Source: Thetidibacter halocola (GTDB taxonomy: Bacteria; Pseudomonadota; Alphaproteobacteria; Rhodobacterales; Rhodobacteraceae). Taken from it: a stretch of 64,000 nucleotides of DNA. A model generated the notes under the pieces. It was given only the letters and a program-made list of their open reading frames with translations. It did no database searches and had not been told where the DNA came from. The DNA is taken from NCBI RefSeq assembly GCF_018224955.1, contig NZ_JAGTUU010000002.1, positions 496,001 through 560,000 on the forward strand. The letters are read 5' to 3'. The number at the start of each line of letters is the position of its first letter. Positions within the stretch are counted from its first letter, which is position 1. The translations under genes and the position numbers were made by a program. Shown in pieces: positions 1 through 8,635 of the stretch.

Positions 1-998
1 TTGGTTCGGGTGAAATCCATGACCACGTCGAACGTGCCAGAGGCGTGTTCCACGCCCACGGTCAGCGGCGCGCCGCGCCCGGCGACCCCTTCGGCAAAGG
101 GTTCGGCCACGGTGCCGGGAAGGATCGAGCAGGCGGCGATGCATTGCGCGCCGGTGACCGCCATCGATGGGTGGCAGGACCACGGCATGAAGTAGCGCGC
201 ATTGATCGTTCCGCCGTTGCGCGGAGCGGACAGCAGCGTGATCTTGGGAATGACCGACTGAGACACGTCGCCCAGCCCCATCAACTCGCCCGCCTTCAGG
301 CGGATCGGTTCCATCCGCGCGTAAAGGTCCTTGTTCTCGTCCAGTTCCTGCTGGGTTTCGTAGCCGGTCATGCCAAAGGCGTCGGCGCGGGCGAACATGA
401 CGGGCATGGCCACGTCCACGATCGTCACCTCGATTCCGTCGATCACGTCGCGCAGGTTGCCCGTGGGCAGCAGCTTGCCAGTGGCAGCGCCCACGGTTTC
501 CATGAAGCCCATGCGGATCGGCGCGGCGCTGCCCGGCACACCGGGGATCTCTGCGTCGCCGTCATATCGGACGCGCCCGCCCGGCGTCTGGACGACCGAT
601 TCCACGACGGCCCCGGTGTTGACCGCGTGGATGCGCACCGTGGTCTTGCCGTCCTGCACCGGGACCAGCCCCATCTCGATTGCGGCGGGGGCGACGCCCA
701 CCATGATGTTGCCGCAGGTGGGCCGGTAATCGACCTCGCGCTTGTCCACCGCGCATTGGGCAAAGAAATAGTCCACGTCGCAATCCGCGCGTTCCGATTT
801 CGACAGCATGGCGACCTTGGTTGTCACCGCGTTGCCGCCGCCGATCCCATCGATGTTGAGCGGATGGCCCGAACCGCAAACGGCCATCAGGACCTCGGAC
901 AGGGTGTCGCGATCCTCGGGCAGGTCGCTGCTCCGGAAATACGGCCCGCGCGAGGTGCCGCCGCGCAGGAACAGGTAGGGAATAGCGGTTTGGGTCAT
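1..998 (-). CDS. PrpF/GalD-family isomerase, 3' end cut off by window edge
   Basis: Visible are 332 residues from an ATG at 998; the last few C-terminal residues lie outside the window. The N-terminus carries the family signature FLRGGTSRG (residues 10-18). GGGNAVTTK with Lys61 and PTCGN with Cys95 follow, matching the catalytic Lys/Cys pair known for PrpF (2-methylaconitate isomerase). The family also includes 4-oxalomesaconate tautomerase and aconitate isomerases. It is the last gene of a minus-strand run, 16 bp after the fused tricarboxylate permease. Because a tricarballylate dehydrogenase set is encoded nearby, I infer isomerisation of an aconitate-type tricarboxylate, not a gallate or propionate role. 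The exact substrate cannot be read from sequence. Confidence 0.85.
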   Translation of the reverse strand, partial: MTQTAIPYLFLRGGTSRGPYFRSSDLPEDRDTLSEVLMAVCGSGHPLNIDGIGGGNAVTTKVAMLSKSERADCDVDYFFAQCAVDKREVDYRPTCGNIMVGVAPAAIEMGLVPVQDGKTTVRIHAVNTGAVVESVVQTPGGRVRYDGDAEIPGVPGSAAPIRMGFMETVGAATGKLLPTGNLRDVIDGIEVTIVDVAMPVMFARADAFGMTGYETQQELDENKDLYARMEPIRLKAGELMGLGDVSQSVIPKITLLSAPRNGGTINARYFMPWSCHPSMAVTGAQCIAACSILPGTVAEPFAEGVAGRGAPLTVGVEHASGTFDVVMDFTRT

Positions 999-1014
999 GG
1001 TTCTTTCCGGTAGG

Positions 1015-3021
1015 TCAGGTCAGGGGCCAGGGCAGGTCGGCCAGCGTTTGCAGGTAGCCGGGCGGCAGGTCGCGCCCGAGAACGGCGGCGAGCCCGGTGA
1101 TGAAGCCGATCCCGATGGCGGTGGCAAAGACCGACCTTGCCCAGCCGAAACGGCCGCGCGTCCGGAAGAAGGCCATCAGGAAGATCGTCATCGCGATGAA
1201 CAGGCCAAAGGTGAAGGTCAGCACGAGAAGGCCAATGAACCATCCCAGCGTCGACCACAGCCCATGCGGTGCCTGCCCCTCTCCCCCGGTCTCAAGGTCG
1301 ATGAACACATCATCGGTGGCGGGCCGCAGCGCCATCCGCGCCAGCAGCGCCAGCGCGCCAGCCAGCGTCACCAGACCGATTGTCAGCGGAAAGACGCGGT
1401 CCTGCAAGCGGCCGACCATCCACGCGTCCCAGGTGGACACAAGCAGATACAGGGTCGCCACGCCGAGGAAGATGAAGGGGGCGGTCTTGCCCCCGGTGGG
1501 GGCGTCGATGTTCTCGCGGATGTTCTTGGACGCCTTGATGCCCACCACGACCGAGACGACCGTAAGTATCAGCAGCGTGACCGAGATCGGCGACAGGAGG
1601 TAATCCCAGCCTGCCTCTGCCGAGCGGCGGAACCGCGCGGCGGCGATCTGGAAGGCCTGGTTGACGAAGATCTCCGTCTGGTTGCTCAACACGAAGCCGA
1701 TCAGGAAGGCCGGGCGCGAATAGTCGAAGCGGCGCAGCAGGATGCCGATGATCCCGATCCCCACCAGCGCCGCCAGGTCCAGCGCCGATTGCCGCGACTG
1801 GAAGGCGGCGAAGGCGATGATCATGAACAGGTAGGGCGCGATGATGGTAAAGCGGATCGTCGTCATTTTGGCGATGTGCTTGGACAGCAGGATGCACAGG
1901 CCAGCGCCGAACACGTTGGCCAGCGCCAGCGACCAGACGATGGTATAGGTGATGTCCAGGTTGTTGCGCACCATCTGCGGGCCCGGCGTCATGTTCAGCA
2001 GCGCAAGCCCGCCCAGGAAGATCGCCATGCTGCCCGACCCGGGGATGCCGAAGATCAGCGTCGGAACCAGCCCGCCGCCCTCCTTGGCGTTGTTCGAGCT
2101 TTCCGGCGCGATGACGCCCCGGATGTCGCCCGAGCCGAATTGCGACTTGTCCTTGGCGGTCTGCACGGCCGAGCCATAGGCCAGCCAGTCGACCACCGAG
2201 CCGCCCAAGCCGGGTATGACGCCGACGATCACGCCGATCGTCGCGCAGCGCAGTGACAGCCACTTGTGCTGCCACCAGTCGCGCAGGCCCTGACCCCAGC
2301 CGTCGCCCAGCTTGCCGCCCTCGGCGATCGGGCGATCCTGCCGCAGCAGCGAAACCAGTTCCGGGATGGCGTAGATGCCGAGGCCCACGATCACCAGCTG
2401 GAAGCCGTCGACGAGATAGGGGAAATCGTAGGTCGACATCCGCAGGCTGCCGCCCGCGGGGGCCGAGCCGATGGTGCCCAGCATGATCCCCAGACCGGCG
2501 GCCACCACGCCCTTGAGCGGCACGCGCCCGGCGAGGATCGCCACCATCGACATGCCGAGGATGGTGATCATCAGCATCTCGGGCAGGCCGAAGGCCAGGA
2601 TCAGCGGCCGCGCGATCAGGATAAAGGCGGTGAGCACCGCCGCGCCGAAAAGCCCTCCGAACAGGGACGAGACGAAGGCCGCCGACAGCGCCCGCGCCGC
2701 GTGACCCTGTTGCGACAGGGGAAAGCCGTCCAGCACCGTCGCCTGGCTGGCGGACGAGCCGGGAATGCCCAGCAGGACAGAGGAAAACGTGTCGGATGTC
2801 GGGATCACGGCGATCAGGCCGACCATCAGGGCAAGGCCCGAAACCGGCTCCATGCCATACATGAAGGGCAGCAGCAGGGCGAGCCCGGCGATGCCGCCCA
2901 GGCCCGGCAGAACCCCGATCGACAGGCCCAGCAACACGCCGCCCATCAGGTACATCAACTGCATCGGCTGGAAGATCATCGAAAACGCCGATGCCAGCTC
3001 GGGCAGGACTTGCGCGAACAT
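1015..3021 (-). CDS. Fused TctA-TctB tripartite tricarboxylate transporter permease
   Basis: This 668-residue inner-membrane protein joins the large (TctA, residues 1 to about 500) and small (TctB, about 515 to 668) permease subunits of a tripartite tricarboxylate transporter, which are normally separate proteins. TctA hallmarks are LPGLGGIAGLALLLPF near residues 38-53 and a second IPGLGGSVVDWLAYG repeat in the middle. The TctB part has four hydrophobic segments, ending in GRDLPPGYLQTLADLPWP. Such transporters take up tricarboxylates or related anions with the ion gradient, after delivery by a periplasmic TctC protein. That partner is encoded just upstream at 3100-4185, separated by a strong hairpin. 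The product feeds the same pathway as the adjacent isomerase gene. Confidence 0.93.
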   Translation of the reverse strand: MFAQVLPELASAFSMIFQPMQLMYLMGGVLLGLSIGVLPGLGGIAGLALLLPFMYGMEPVSGLALMVGLIAVIPTSDTFSSVLLGIPGSSASQATVLDGFPLSQQGHAARALSAAFVSSLFGGLFGAAVLTAFILIARPLILAFGLPEMLMITILGMSMVAILAGRVPLKGVVAAGLGIMLGTIGSAPAGGSLRMSTYDFPYLVDGFQLVIVGLGIYAIPELVSLLRQDRPIAEGGKLGDGWGQGLRDWWQHKWLSLRCATIGVIVGVIPGLGGSVVDWLAYGSAVQTAKDKSQFGSGDIRGVIAPESSNNAKEGGGLVPTLIFGIPGSGSMAIFLGGLALLNMTPGPQMVRNNLDITYTIVWSLALANVFGAGLCILLSKHIAKMTTIRFTIIAPYLFMIIAFAAFQSRQSALDLAALVGIGIIGILLRRFDYSRPAFLIGFVLSNQTEIFVNQAFQIAAARFRRSAEAGWDYLLSPISVTLLILTVVSVVVGIKASKNIRENIDAPTGGKTAPFIFLGVATLYLLVSTWDAWMVGRLQDRVFPLTIGLVTLAGALALLARMALRPATDDVFIDLETGGEGQAPHGLWSTLGWFIGLLVLTFTFGLFIAMTIFLMAFFRTRGRFGWARSVFATAIGIGFITGLAAVLGRDLPPGYLQTLADLPWPLT

Positions 3022-3048
3022 CGTGGAATCCTTCGGTCAGGCGGGCAC

Positions 3049-3077
3049 AAAACCCCGCCCGGTGGGTCCGGGCGGGG
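3049..3077 (-). terminator. Intercistronic hairpin with T-run between tctC and the permease gene
   Basis: Perfect 10-bp stem CCCCGCCCGG / CCGGGCGGGG around a 5-nt loop (3053-3077), followed on the minus strand by TTTT (3052-3049). This is an intrinsic-terminator shape inside the operon. Placed after a binding-protein gene and before its permease, it probably causes partial termination or protects the tctC mRNA, giving more binding protein than permease. Confidence 0.6.
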
Positions 3078-3099
3078 CGGTATCGGGCCGGATGGCGGC

Positions 3100-4185
3100 T
3101 TACTCGATCGAGATGCCGTAATCCGCCTTCAGCCAGTCGAGGACATATTGCTTGGCCTCGGGTGCGATCTTTGTCGCCTGGTTGGTCGCCTCGACGGCGG
3201 CCGCGCCGACCAGCTGCGGATAGGCGCCCAGCACCGCATCCGCCTCGGCGATGAAGCCGTCCCTGCTGACCACGGCCTCGAGAGCCGCGACGTAAACGTC
3301 GACGACTTCCTGCGGCGAGGATTTCGGCAGGAAGATCGTCTTCTGGTTCGCGAAGCCCGCGACGAAGAACGCCTTCCATGCATCCCATGCAATGCCCGAG
3401 GTCTCGCAGCCTTCGGTCGCCTCGCAGACTTCCTTGAAGGTCGGCATGTCCGGGAAGGTCGGGTCACGGACGATCACGCCGTTGTCGTCCAGCGCGCCCC
3501 AGGAAAAGATCGGAACGGCCAGACCCTGGTCGACCAGCGGCTGCACGTTGGCGATGTAGGCCGAAGAGGTCTGGTAGTCGATGTTGGCTTCGCCGCGCTC
3601 GAACATCAGGCGGCCGTCGCCACGCCCTTCGACGCCAAAGACGGGATCGACCTTGAGGCCGAGCATCTTGAACGCCAGCAGCGGGACGAGGTCCAGCGTC
3701 GTGGCGCCCTGGCTGCCATAGAGGTAGAACTCTTCCTTCAGGTCATCCATGTCGCCGTCGAACTTCGCGCCCAGGTCGCCGGGCAGATAGACGACACCGC
3801 CGGTCGCCGAGGCGAGCACCGGCTGCCATTCGGCATATTCGTAGCGCACGCGCGGGTCGCCCAGCAGGTAGGGGAACTTGGTCGAGCCGGAATCGCCGAA
3901 GATCAGCGTGCCGTCGCCCTGATCCTGGTTTCCCTGGAACCAGTTGGCGCCTTCGGTCGAGCCCGCACCGGGGCGATAGCGCACGACGACGGTGGGCGCG
4001 CCCGGCAGGGCCTGGCCCAGCAGCGGCGCGAAGAAGTTGGCCCACTTGGCCGAGCCGCCGGATTCCGAGAACGGAATCACGTACTCGATGGTTTTGCCTT
4101 CATAGGACTGCGCGCTGGCGGCCTGTGCCGAAACGGCCATGATGGCGCCGGCCGCGATGGCGGCGACGAGATTGGTGCTGTGCAC
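3100..4185 (-). CDS. TctC-type periplasmic tricarboxylate-binding protein
   Basis: 361 residues from a GTG start at 4185, chosen because GGGAGGA lies just upstream and the protein then opens with a classic signal peptide (HSTNLVAAIAAGAIMAVSAQAASA) cleaved near residue 25. The mature part starts SYEGKTIEYVIPFSESGGSA, the usual first strand and ligand loop of TctC/Bug proteins. Family members capture carboxylates in the periplasm and hand them to TctA/TctB, here encoded as a fusion just downstream. An upstream extension to 4311 stays open but lacks a signal peptide at its N-terminus and runs through an AT-rich control region, so I reject it. Confidence 0.9.
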   Translation of the reverse strand: MHSTNLVAAIAAGAIMAVSAQAASAQSYEGKTIEYVIPFSESGGSAKWANFFAPLLGQALPGAPTVVVRYRPGAGSTEGANWFQGNQDQGDGTLIFGDSGSTKFPYLLGDPRVRYEYAEWQPVLASATGGVVYLPGDLGAKFDGDMDDLKEEFYLYGSQGATTLDLVPLLAFKMLGLKVDPVFGVEGRGDGRLMFERGEANIDYQTSSAYIANVQPLVDQGLAVPIFSWGALDDNGVIVRDPTFPDMPTFKEVCEATEGCETSGIAWDAWKAFFVAGFANQKTIFLPKSSPQEVVDVYVAALEAVVSRDGFIAEADAVLGAYPQLVGAAAVEATNQATKIAPEAKQYVLDWLKADYGISIE

Positions 4186-4280
4186 GGTATTCCTCCCTTG
4201 CGTTTCCAGTCGCGATTGTGGCCGCGACACTCGCGGGCCGGTTCGATGCCGGCCTCCTGCGTCAAAATGACAAGGGTTTT

Positions 4281-4311
4281 TGCATAAATCAAATGCATTG
4301 TGCGAATGCAT
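4281..4311. promoter_or_regulatory. Overlapping ATGCA inverted repeats, candidate operator for the tctC operon
   Basis: In an AT-rich stretch between the AbrB-type gene and tctC there are two overlapping dyads: TGCAT-N7-ATGCA (4281-4297) and ATGCATT-GTGCG-AATGCAT (4293-4311, 7-bp perfect arms). The middle ATGCA is shared. Position and base composition suggest the control region for the minus-strand tctC-tctAB-prpF run. The binding protein is unknown; the adjacent GntR regulator is one candidate. Confidence 0.45.
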
Positions 4312-4324
4312 GAATTAGAAATTT

Positions 4325-5389
4325 TCACTTTTGAGGCGGTGATTGCACGGATTTGCGCCCCCGTAGCCCCAACATCGACGCGGCGATGGGCGCGCCGAGG
4401 ATCACCAGCATCAGCCGCACGAGGTGGTGGACCACGACGAAACCCAGGTCGGCGCCCGCGACGATGGCCAGGACCGTCATCTCGGCCTGACCACCCGGTG
4501 CGAAGGACAGGAAGCCCTCGATGGGCGAGGCAAGCCCCAGGATCACCACGATCTCGGTCACGATGAAGGCGAGAATGGCCAGGATCACGACGTAAAGCAT
4601 CCCGGCGAGCACATCGCGCCTGAGTTCGTAAAGGGTCACGCCGACATAGCCGACGCCGATGCCGATCCCGATGAAGTATTGCGCGGCAAGGATCGCCTCG
4701 GCCGGGGGGCGATGCTCGATCACGCCGGACAGCGACAGGATGGCGGTGACGATCATCGGCCCGATGATGCCTGCGCCGAACAGGCCGACACGCTCGCCCA
4801 CCTTCCATCCACCGATGGCGGCCACGGCCATCAGCGCCAGTTCCCACGCCGGCAATTCGGACGCGGGCGCGCCGATGGGTTGCGACAACGGGCTGTCGAA
4901 GACCCAGATCAGCATGATCGGAACGATGGTCACGATCACCAGGACCCGCGTCGCGTGGATCAGCGAGAGGGCGCGCACATCCGCCCCGGCTTCCTGTCCG
5001 AACAGGACCATGTCCTGCAACCCGCCGGGCATGGCTGCGAAATAGGCGGTCGGGCGGTCGAAACCGCAGACTTTGTGGAAGAAGGGCACGCCAACCAGCC
5101 CGATGGCGAGGATATAGAGCGGGACAAAGGCAACCGACCCGGCCATCTGCGGCAGCTGGTGCAGCACTTCGGGCGTAATCGAGGCGCCCACCGCGACGCC
5201 CAGGATCGTGCGCGCCGCCTTCGACACCACGCCCAGCCCCTTGAGCGGCGCGCCAAGAAGTGCCGCGCCGAGGCAGGCGAACATCGGCCCGAACAGGAAG
5301 GGCAGAGGCAGCGACAGCGCCCAGAACACTGCCACGCCCGCAAGGGCGAGCGCCACGGTGCCGGCACGACGGATCAGGATAGTGGGCAT
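4325..5389 (-). CDS. AbrB-family membrane protein (ammonia-monooxygenase-like annotation group)
   Basis: 354 residues with about ten hydrophobic segments in two similar halves, the pattern of the AbrB/YkoY-type membrane family (often mislabelled as ammonia monooxygenase or as the unrelated AbrB regulator). The repeated motif GVAVGASITPEVL (first half) and the GGQAEMTVLAI stretch in the second half fit that family. I start at ATG 5389 (MPTILIRRAG...), where the hydrophobic region begins; an in-frame ATG at 5437 adds 16 polar residues but overlaps the putative operator. Transport function is likely but unproven for the family. It heads the minus-strand tricarboxylate cluster and diverges from the GntR gene. 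Confidence 0.8.
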   Translation of the reverse strand: MPTILIRRAGTVALALAGVAVFWALSLPLPFLFGPMFACLGAALLGAPLKGLGVVSKAARTILGVAVGASITPEVLHQLPQMAGSVAFVPLYILAIGLVGVPFFHKVCGFDRPTAYFAAMPGGLQDMVLFGQEAGADVRALSLIHATRVLVIVTIVPIMLIWVFDSPLSQPIGAPASELPAWELALMAVAAIGGWKVGERVGLFGAGIIGPMIVTAILSLSGVIEHRPPAEAILAAQYFIGIGIGVGYVGVTLYELRRDVLAGMLYVVILAILAFIVTEIVVILGLASPIEGFLSFAPGGQAEMTVLAIVAGADLGFVVVHHLVRLMLVILGAPIAASMLGLRGRKSVQSPPQK

Positions 5390-5409
5390 GGGTGAGCCTT
5401 GACGCTTTT

Positions 5410-5425
5410 GTATCCACGTGTATAC
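5410..5425. promoter_or_regulatory. 16-bp palindrome in the divergent AbrB/GntR promoter
   Basis: GTATCCACGTGTATAC is a palindrome with seven of eight arm positions paired. It sits 21 bp upstream of the AbrB-type start and 10 bp upstream of the chosen GntR start. GntR/FCD regulators commonly bind such dyads at their own divergent promoters, so autoregulation is the simplest reading. This is inference from position and symmetry only. Confidence 0.5.
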
Positions 5426-5435
5426 GACTGGACGC

Positions 5436-6131
5436 ATGAGCGGAAGCGAAAACCTTCGACTGGTGGGCGCAGAGGCGTCCGGGCGCGCCTTGCATGGGCA
5501 GAGCGCCTATGAACGGCTGTGCGATGAGATCCGCTCGGGCGCGCTGCGCCCCGGTGCGCGTTTGCTGGAAACCGAGATCGCAGACCGTTTGCAGATCAGC
5601 CGCACGCCCGTGCGCGAGGCGATCCGCCGTCTGGAATCCGAGGGGCTCGTCGATCATCAGCCTCGCACCGGCGCGGTCGTCCGAACGCTGGATTATCCAG
5701 AGATCATGGAGCTTTACGAGATGCGCGCCGTGCTCGAAGGCACCGCTGCACGGCTCGCAGCGCGGGCGGCCTCGCCGGTCGAGTTGGAAGAACTCAAGTC
5801 GATCAACACCGAGATGGCCGAGGCCACGGGCGACAGCAAGGCGCTGGTCCGGCTGAACCGGCAGTTTCACGCCCGCATGATGGACGCGGCCCGCAACCGG
5901 TTCCTGCTGAAATCGGCGGAAACGGTGGAAAAGACGCTGCTGATTCTTGGCCCGTCCAGCATGGAATCGCCGGAACGCGCCCGCGAGGCGGTCGAGGAAC
6001 ACGCCGCTGTGCTGGCAGCGCTCGAGGCGCGCGACGGGGCTGCGGCGGAACAGGCCATGCGGCGGCACATGGAGCGGGCGCAACTGACCCGCCTGCGGAT
6101 GCTGCGCCGCGCCGAAGGACAAGAGGACTGA
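5436..6131 (+). CDS. GntR-family transcriptional regulator, FCD subfamily
   Basis: 231 residues. The N-terminal winged helix-turn-helix covers about residues 20-80 (YERLCDEIRSGALRPGARL, then ISRTPVREAIRRLESEGLV). The C-terminal all-helical FCD ligand-binding domain follows (YEMRAVLEGTAARLAA, then FHARMMDAARNRFL and HAAVLAALEARD), with the Asp/His positions typical of metal-dependent FCD proteins. I chose ATG 5436; a GTG at 5418 would place codons inside the palindrome. Its stop is one base from the TcuA-like start, so it leads that operon. It probably senses a tricarboxylate or a derivative and controls both divergent arms. Characterised tcu loci in enterics use a LysR regulator instead. Confidence 0.9.
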   Translation: MSGSENLRLVGAEASGRALHGQSAYERLCDEIRSGALRPGARLLETEIADRLQISRTPVREAIRRLESEGLVDHQPRTGAVVRTLDYPEIMELYEMRAVLEGTAARLAARAASPVELEELKSINTEMAEATGDSKALVRLNRQFHARMMDAARNRFLLKSAETVEKTLLILGPSSMESPERAREAVEEHAAVLAALEARDGAAAEQAMRRHMERAQLTRLRMLRRAEGQED

Positions 6132-6132
6132 G

Positions 6133-7536
6133 ATGACCGACGCGAAGACCCTGAGCGCCGAAACCTGGGATGTCGTCGTCGTAGGCGGCGGGAACGCGGG
6201 CCTGTGTGCCGCGATCGAGGCGGCAGAGACCGGCGCGCGGGTGGTGATCCTCGAAGGCGCGCCCAAGGTCTATCGCGGCGGCAACTCGCGCCACACCCGC
6301 AACTTTCGCTGCATGCATCACGGGCCTTTGGGGCCACTGATCGACACCTACGACGAAGAGGAATTCTGGCAGGACCTGCTGCGCGTCACAAAGGGCGAAA
6401 CGGACGAGTCGCTTGCCCGCCACGTCATCCGCCAGTCCGCCGAGTGCCTGCCCTGGATGGAGGCGCATGGCGTCCGGTTCCAGAAATCCCTGTCGGGTAC
6501 GCTGTCGCTGGACCGGACCAACGCCTTTTTCCTTGGCGGCGGCAAGGCGCTGGTCAACGCCTATTACCTGACTGCGCAGGACCTGGGCGTGACGGTGGCC
6601 TACGAGGCGACGGTGAAGCATGTCGGTATCGACGCCGCCAAAGCCACGCATCTGGAGGTCGACCTCGCGGGTGAGACGGTGACGGTCAAGGGGCGCGCCT
6701 TTGTTCTCGCCTCGGGCGGGTTCCAGTCGGACCTGGACTGGCTGGCGCGGGCCTGGGGGCCGGCGGCAAAGAACTTTCTCATTCGCGGCACGCCCTACAA
6801 CCGGGGTCTCGTGCTGAAGGACATGCTGGATCACGGCGCCGAGACGGTGGGCGACCCGACACAATGCCACGCCGTCGCCATCGACGGGCGCGCGCCGAAA
6901 TACGATGGCGGCATCGTCACCCGGCTGGACTGCGTGCCCTTCTCCATCGTCGTGAACAAGGACGGCGACCGGTTCTACGACGAGGGCGAGGATGTCTGGC
7001 CCAAGCGTTACGCGATCTGGGGCCGTCTGGTGGCGGCGCAGCCTGATCAGGTGGCCTATTCGATCATCGACTCGCGCTCGATCGACCTGTTCATGCCGTC
7101 GGTCTATCCGCCCGTGACCGCCGACACGATCCCCGGCCTTGCCCAGCAACTCGGCCTGCCGGGGCCGAAGCTGCAACAGACCATCGAAGCCTTCAACGCC
7201 GCCTGCCGCCCCGGCACGTTCCATCCGCAGGAACTGGACGGCGTGGCGACCGAGGGGATCACGCCCCCCAAGACCAACTGGGCGCGCCCCATCGCCGAGC
7301 CGCCCTTTTACGCCTACGAACTGCGCCCCGGCGTGACCTTCACCTATCTGGGGCTGAAGGTGGACCTGAAGGCGCGCACCACCGGCCCGCAAGGCCAATA
7401 TGACAACATCTGGAGCGCCGGAGAGATGATGGCGGGGTCGATCCTTGGGCAGGGCTACCTCGCCGGGTTCGGCATGACCATCGGCACCGTCTTTGGCCGC
7501 ATCGCAGGACAGGAGGCCGCCGCCCATGTCGCTTGA
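6133..7536 (+). CDS. tcuA: TcuA-like FAD-dependent tricarballylate dehydrogenase
   Basis: 467-residue flavoprotein of the fumarate-reductase/succinate-dehydrogenase fold. The FAD dinucleotide motif VVGGGNAGLCAA lies at residues 17-28, followed by RGGNSRHTRNFR (48-59), typical of TcuA. The C-terminal part ends with the second FAD contact and GQGYLAGFGMTIG. Known TcuA proteins oxidise tricarballylate to cis-aconitate and pass electrons to TcuB. The stop overlaps the TcuB-like start by 11 bp, so translation is coupled. Related 3-ketosteroid or fumarate-type dehydrogenases share the fold, but the Fe-S membrane partner and tricarboxylate transporter make the TcuA assignment the best one. Confidence 0.88.
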   Translation: MTDAKTLSAETWDVVVVGGGNAGLCAAIEAAETGARVVILEGAPKVYRGGNSRHTRNFRCMHHGPLGPLIDTYDEEEFWQDLLRVTKGETDESLARHVIRQSAECLPWMEAHGVRFQKSLSGTLSLDRTNAFFLGGGKALVNAYYLTAQDLGVTVAYEATVKHVGIDAAKATHLEVDLAGETVTVKGRAFVLASGGFQSDLDWLARAWGPAAKNFLIRGTPYNRGLVLKDMLDHGAETVGDPTQCHAVAIDGRAPKYDGGIVTRLDCVPFSIVVNKDGDRFYDEGEDVWPKRYAIWGRLVAAQPDQVAYSIIDSRSIDLFMPSVYPPVTADTIPGLAQQLGLPGPKLQQTIEAFNAACRPGTFHPQELDGVATEGITPPKTNWARPIAEPPFYAYELRPGVTFTYLGLKVDLKARTTGPQGQYDNIWSAGEMMAGSILGQGYLAGFGMTIGTVFGRIAGQEAAAHVA

Positions 7537-8635
7537 CGTCAGCCTGCAGACGGATCCGGGGGTCCTGTCGGACGACCCGGTGATGGAAGCCCGCCGGCAG
7601 ATCGAGATCTGCAACGCCTGCCGCTATTGCGAGGGCTATTGCTCGGTCTTTCCGGCGATCACCCGGGAAAAGGTGTTCGCCGATGGCGACATCACCCAGC
7701 TTGCGAACCTGTGCCACAACTGCCGGGGCTGCTATTACGCTTGCCAGTATACCGCGCCGCATGAATTCGACCTGAACCTGCCCCGCGCGCTGGCCTCGGC
7801 CCGCGCCGAAAGCTGGGAGCGGCTGGCCTGGCCCGGCGGCATCGCCAAGGTGTTCCAGGCGCGGGGAGAGGCCGTGGCCGCCGCCCTGGTCGCCGGGTTC
7901 GCCGTGATGTTCGCCCTGATCGCGGCGCTGCCGGGCGAGGGCGAGGGGTTCTACGCGTGGCTCAGCCACGGCGCGATGGTGGCGATCTTCACCCCCGCCT
8001 TCCTGCTGCCGCTGGCCGCCATCGGCGTGTCGCTGCGGGCCTACTGGCGCGAGGTGGGCGGCACGCGGCTGACGCTCGCCGACTGGCGCGAGGCGCTGGA
8101 CGCGGCGGGACGGATGAAGAACCTGTCGGGCGGGCAGGCGGGCGGTTGCAACTATGAAAAGGGCGAACGCTATTCCTTGGCCCGCCGCCACGCGCACCAG
8201 GCGGTGTTCTGGGGTTTCCTGCTGTGCTTTGCCTCGACCTCGGCGGGGACGGTGCTGCACTACGTCTTCGACGCCAAGGCGCCTTATGGCTTCTTCTCGC
8301 TGCCGAAGCTGCTGGGTGTGCCGGGTGGCATCCTGCTGACTGTCGGCTGTGCCGGTCTGCTGATGCTGCGCAAGCAGGCCGACCCCGAGCTTGGCACGCC
8401 CGGCCGCGCCTCTGGCGAGCGCGCCTTCGTCTGGCTGCTGGGCTTTGTCGGTCTGTCGGGGCTGGTGCTGTACGCGGTGCGGGGGACCGGCCTGACCGGG
8501 CCGCTTCTGGCGCTGCACCTGGGCGCGGTTCTGACCTTCTTCTTGCTGGCTCCCTATTCAAAGATGGCGCATGGCTTCTACCGCCTTGCCGCACTGCTGC
8601 GCGAGGCGCAGGACAAGCGGGTGCGGAATGGCTGA
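7526..8635 (+). CDS. tcuB: TcuB/CitB-like membrane electron-transfer protein with two 4Fe-4S motifs
   Basis: 369 residues from ATG 7526, preceded by AGGAGG inside the end of the upstream gene. Two CxxCxxCxxxC ferredoxin motifs use Cys29/32/35/39 and Cys63/66/69/73. From about residue 115 there are several hydrophobic helices with conserved His residues (for example ARRHAHQAVFWGF), consistent with haem or quinone contact in the membrane. Known TcuB re-oxidises TcuA and delivers electrons to the quinone pool. The start of the next gene overlaps its stop by 8 bp, giving a tight three-enzyme unit. Confidence 0.88.
   Translation: MSLDVSLQTDPGVLSDDPVMEARRQIEICNACRYCEGYCSVFPAITREKVFADGDITQLANLCHNCRGCYYACQYTAPHEFDLNLPRALASARAESWERLAWPGGIAKVFQARGEAVAAALVAGFAVMFALIAALPGEGEGFYAWLSHGAMVAIFTPAFLLPLAAIGVSLRAYWREVGGTRLTLADWREALDAAGRMKNLSGGQAGGCNYEKGERYSLARRHAHQAVFWGFLLCFASTSAGTVLHYVFDAKAPYGFFSLPKLLGVPGGILLTVGCAGLLMLRKQADPELGTPGRASGERAFVWLLGFVGLSGLVLYAVRGTGLTGPLLALHLGAVLTFFLLAPYSKMAHGFYRLAALLREAQDKRVRNG

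Noticed and set aside
997-4287. Plus-strand frames opposite the tricarboxylate transporter genes
   Set aside because: The minus-strand genes have recognisable domains and signals; the plus-strand products are Arg/Gln/His-rich with no similarity to known families.
3100-4311. Extended 403-residue start for the TctC-type protein
   Set aside because: The extra N-terminal residues hide the signal peptide and cross the AT-rich control region; GTG 4185 has a good ribosome-binding site.
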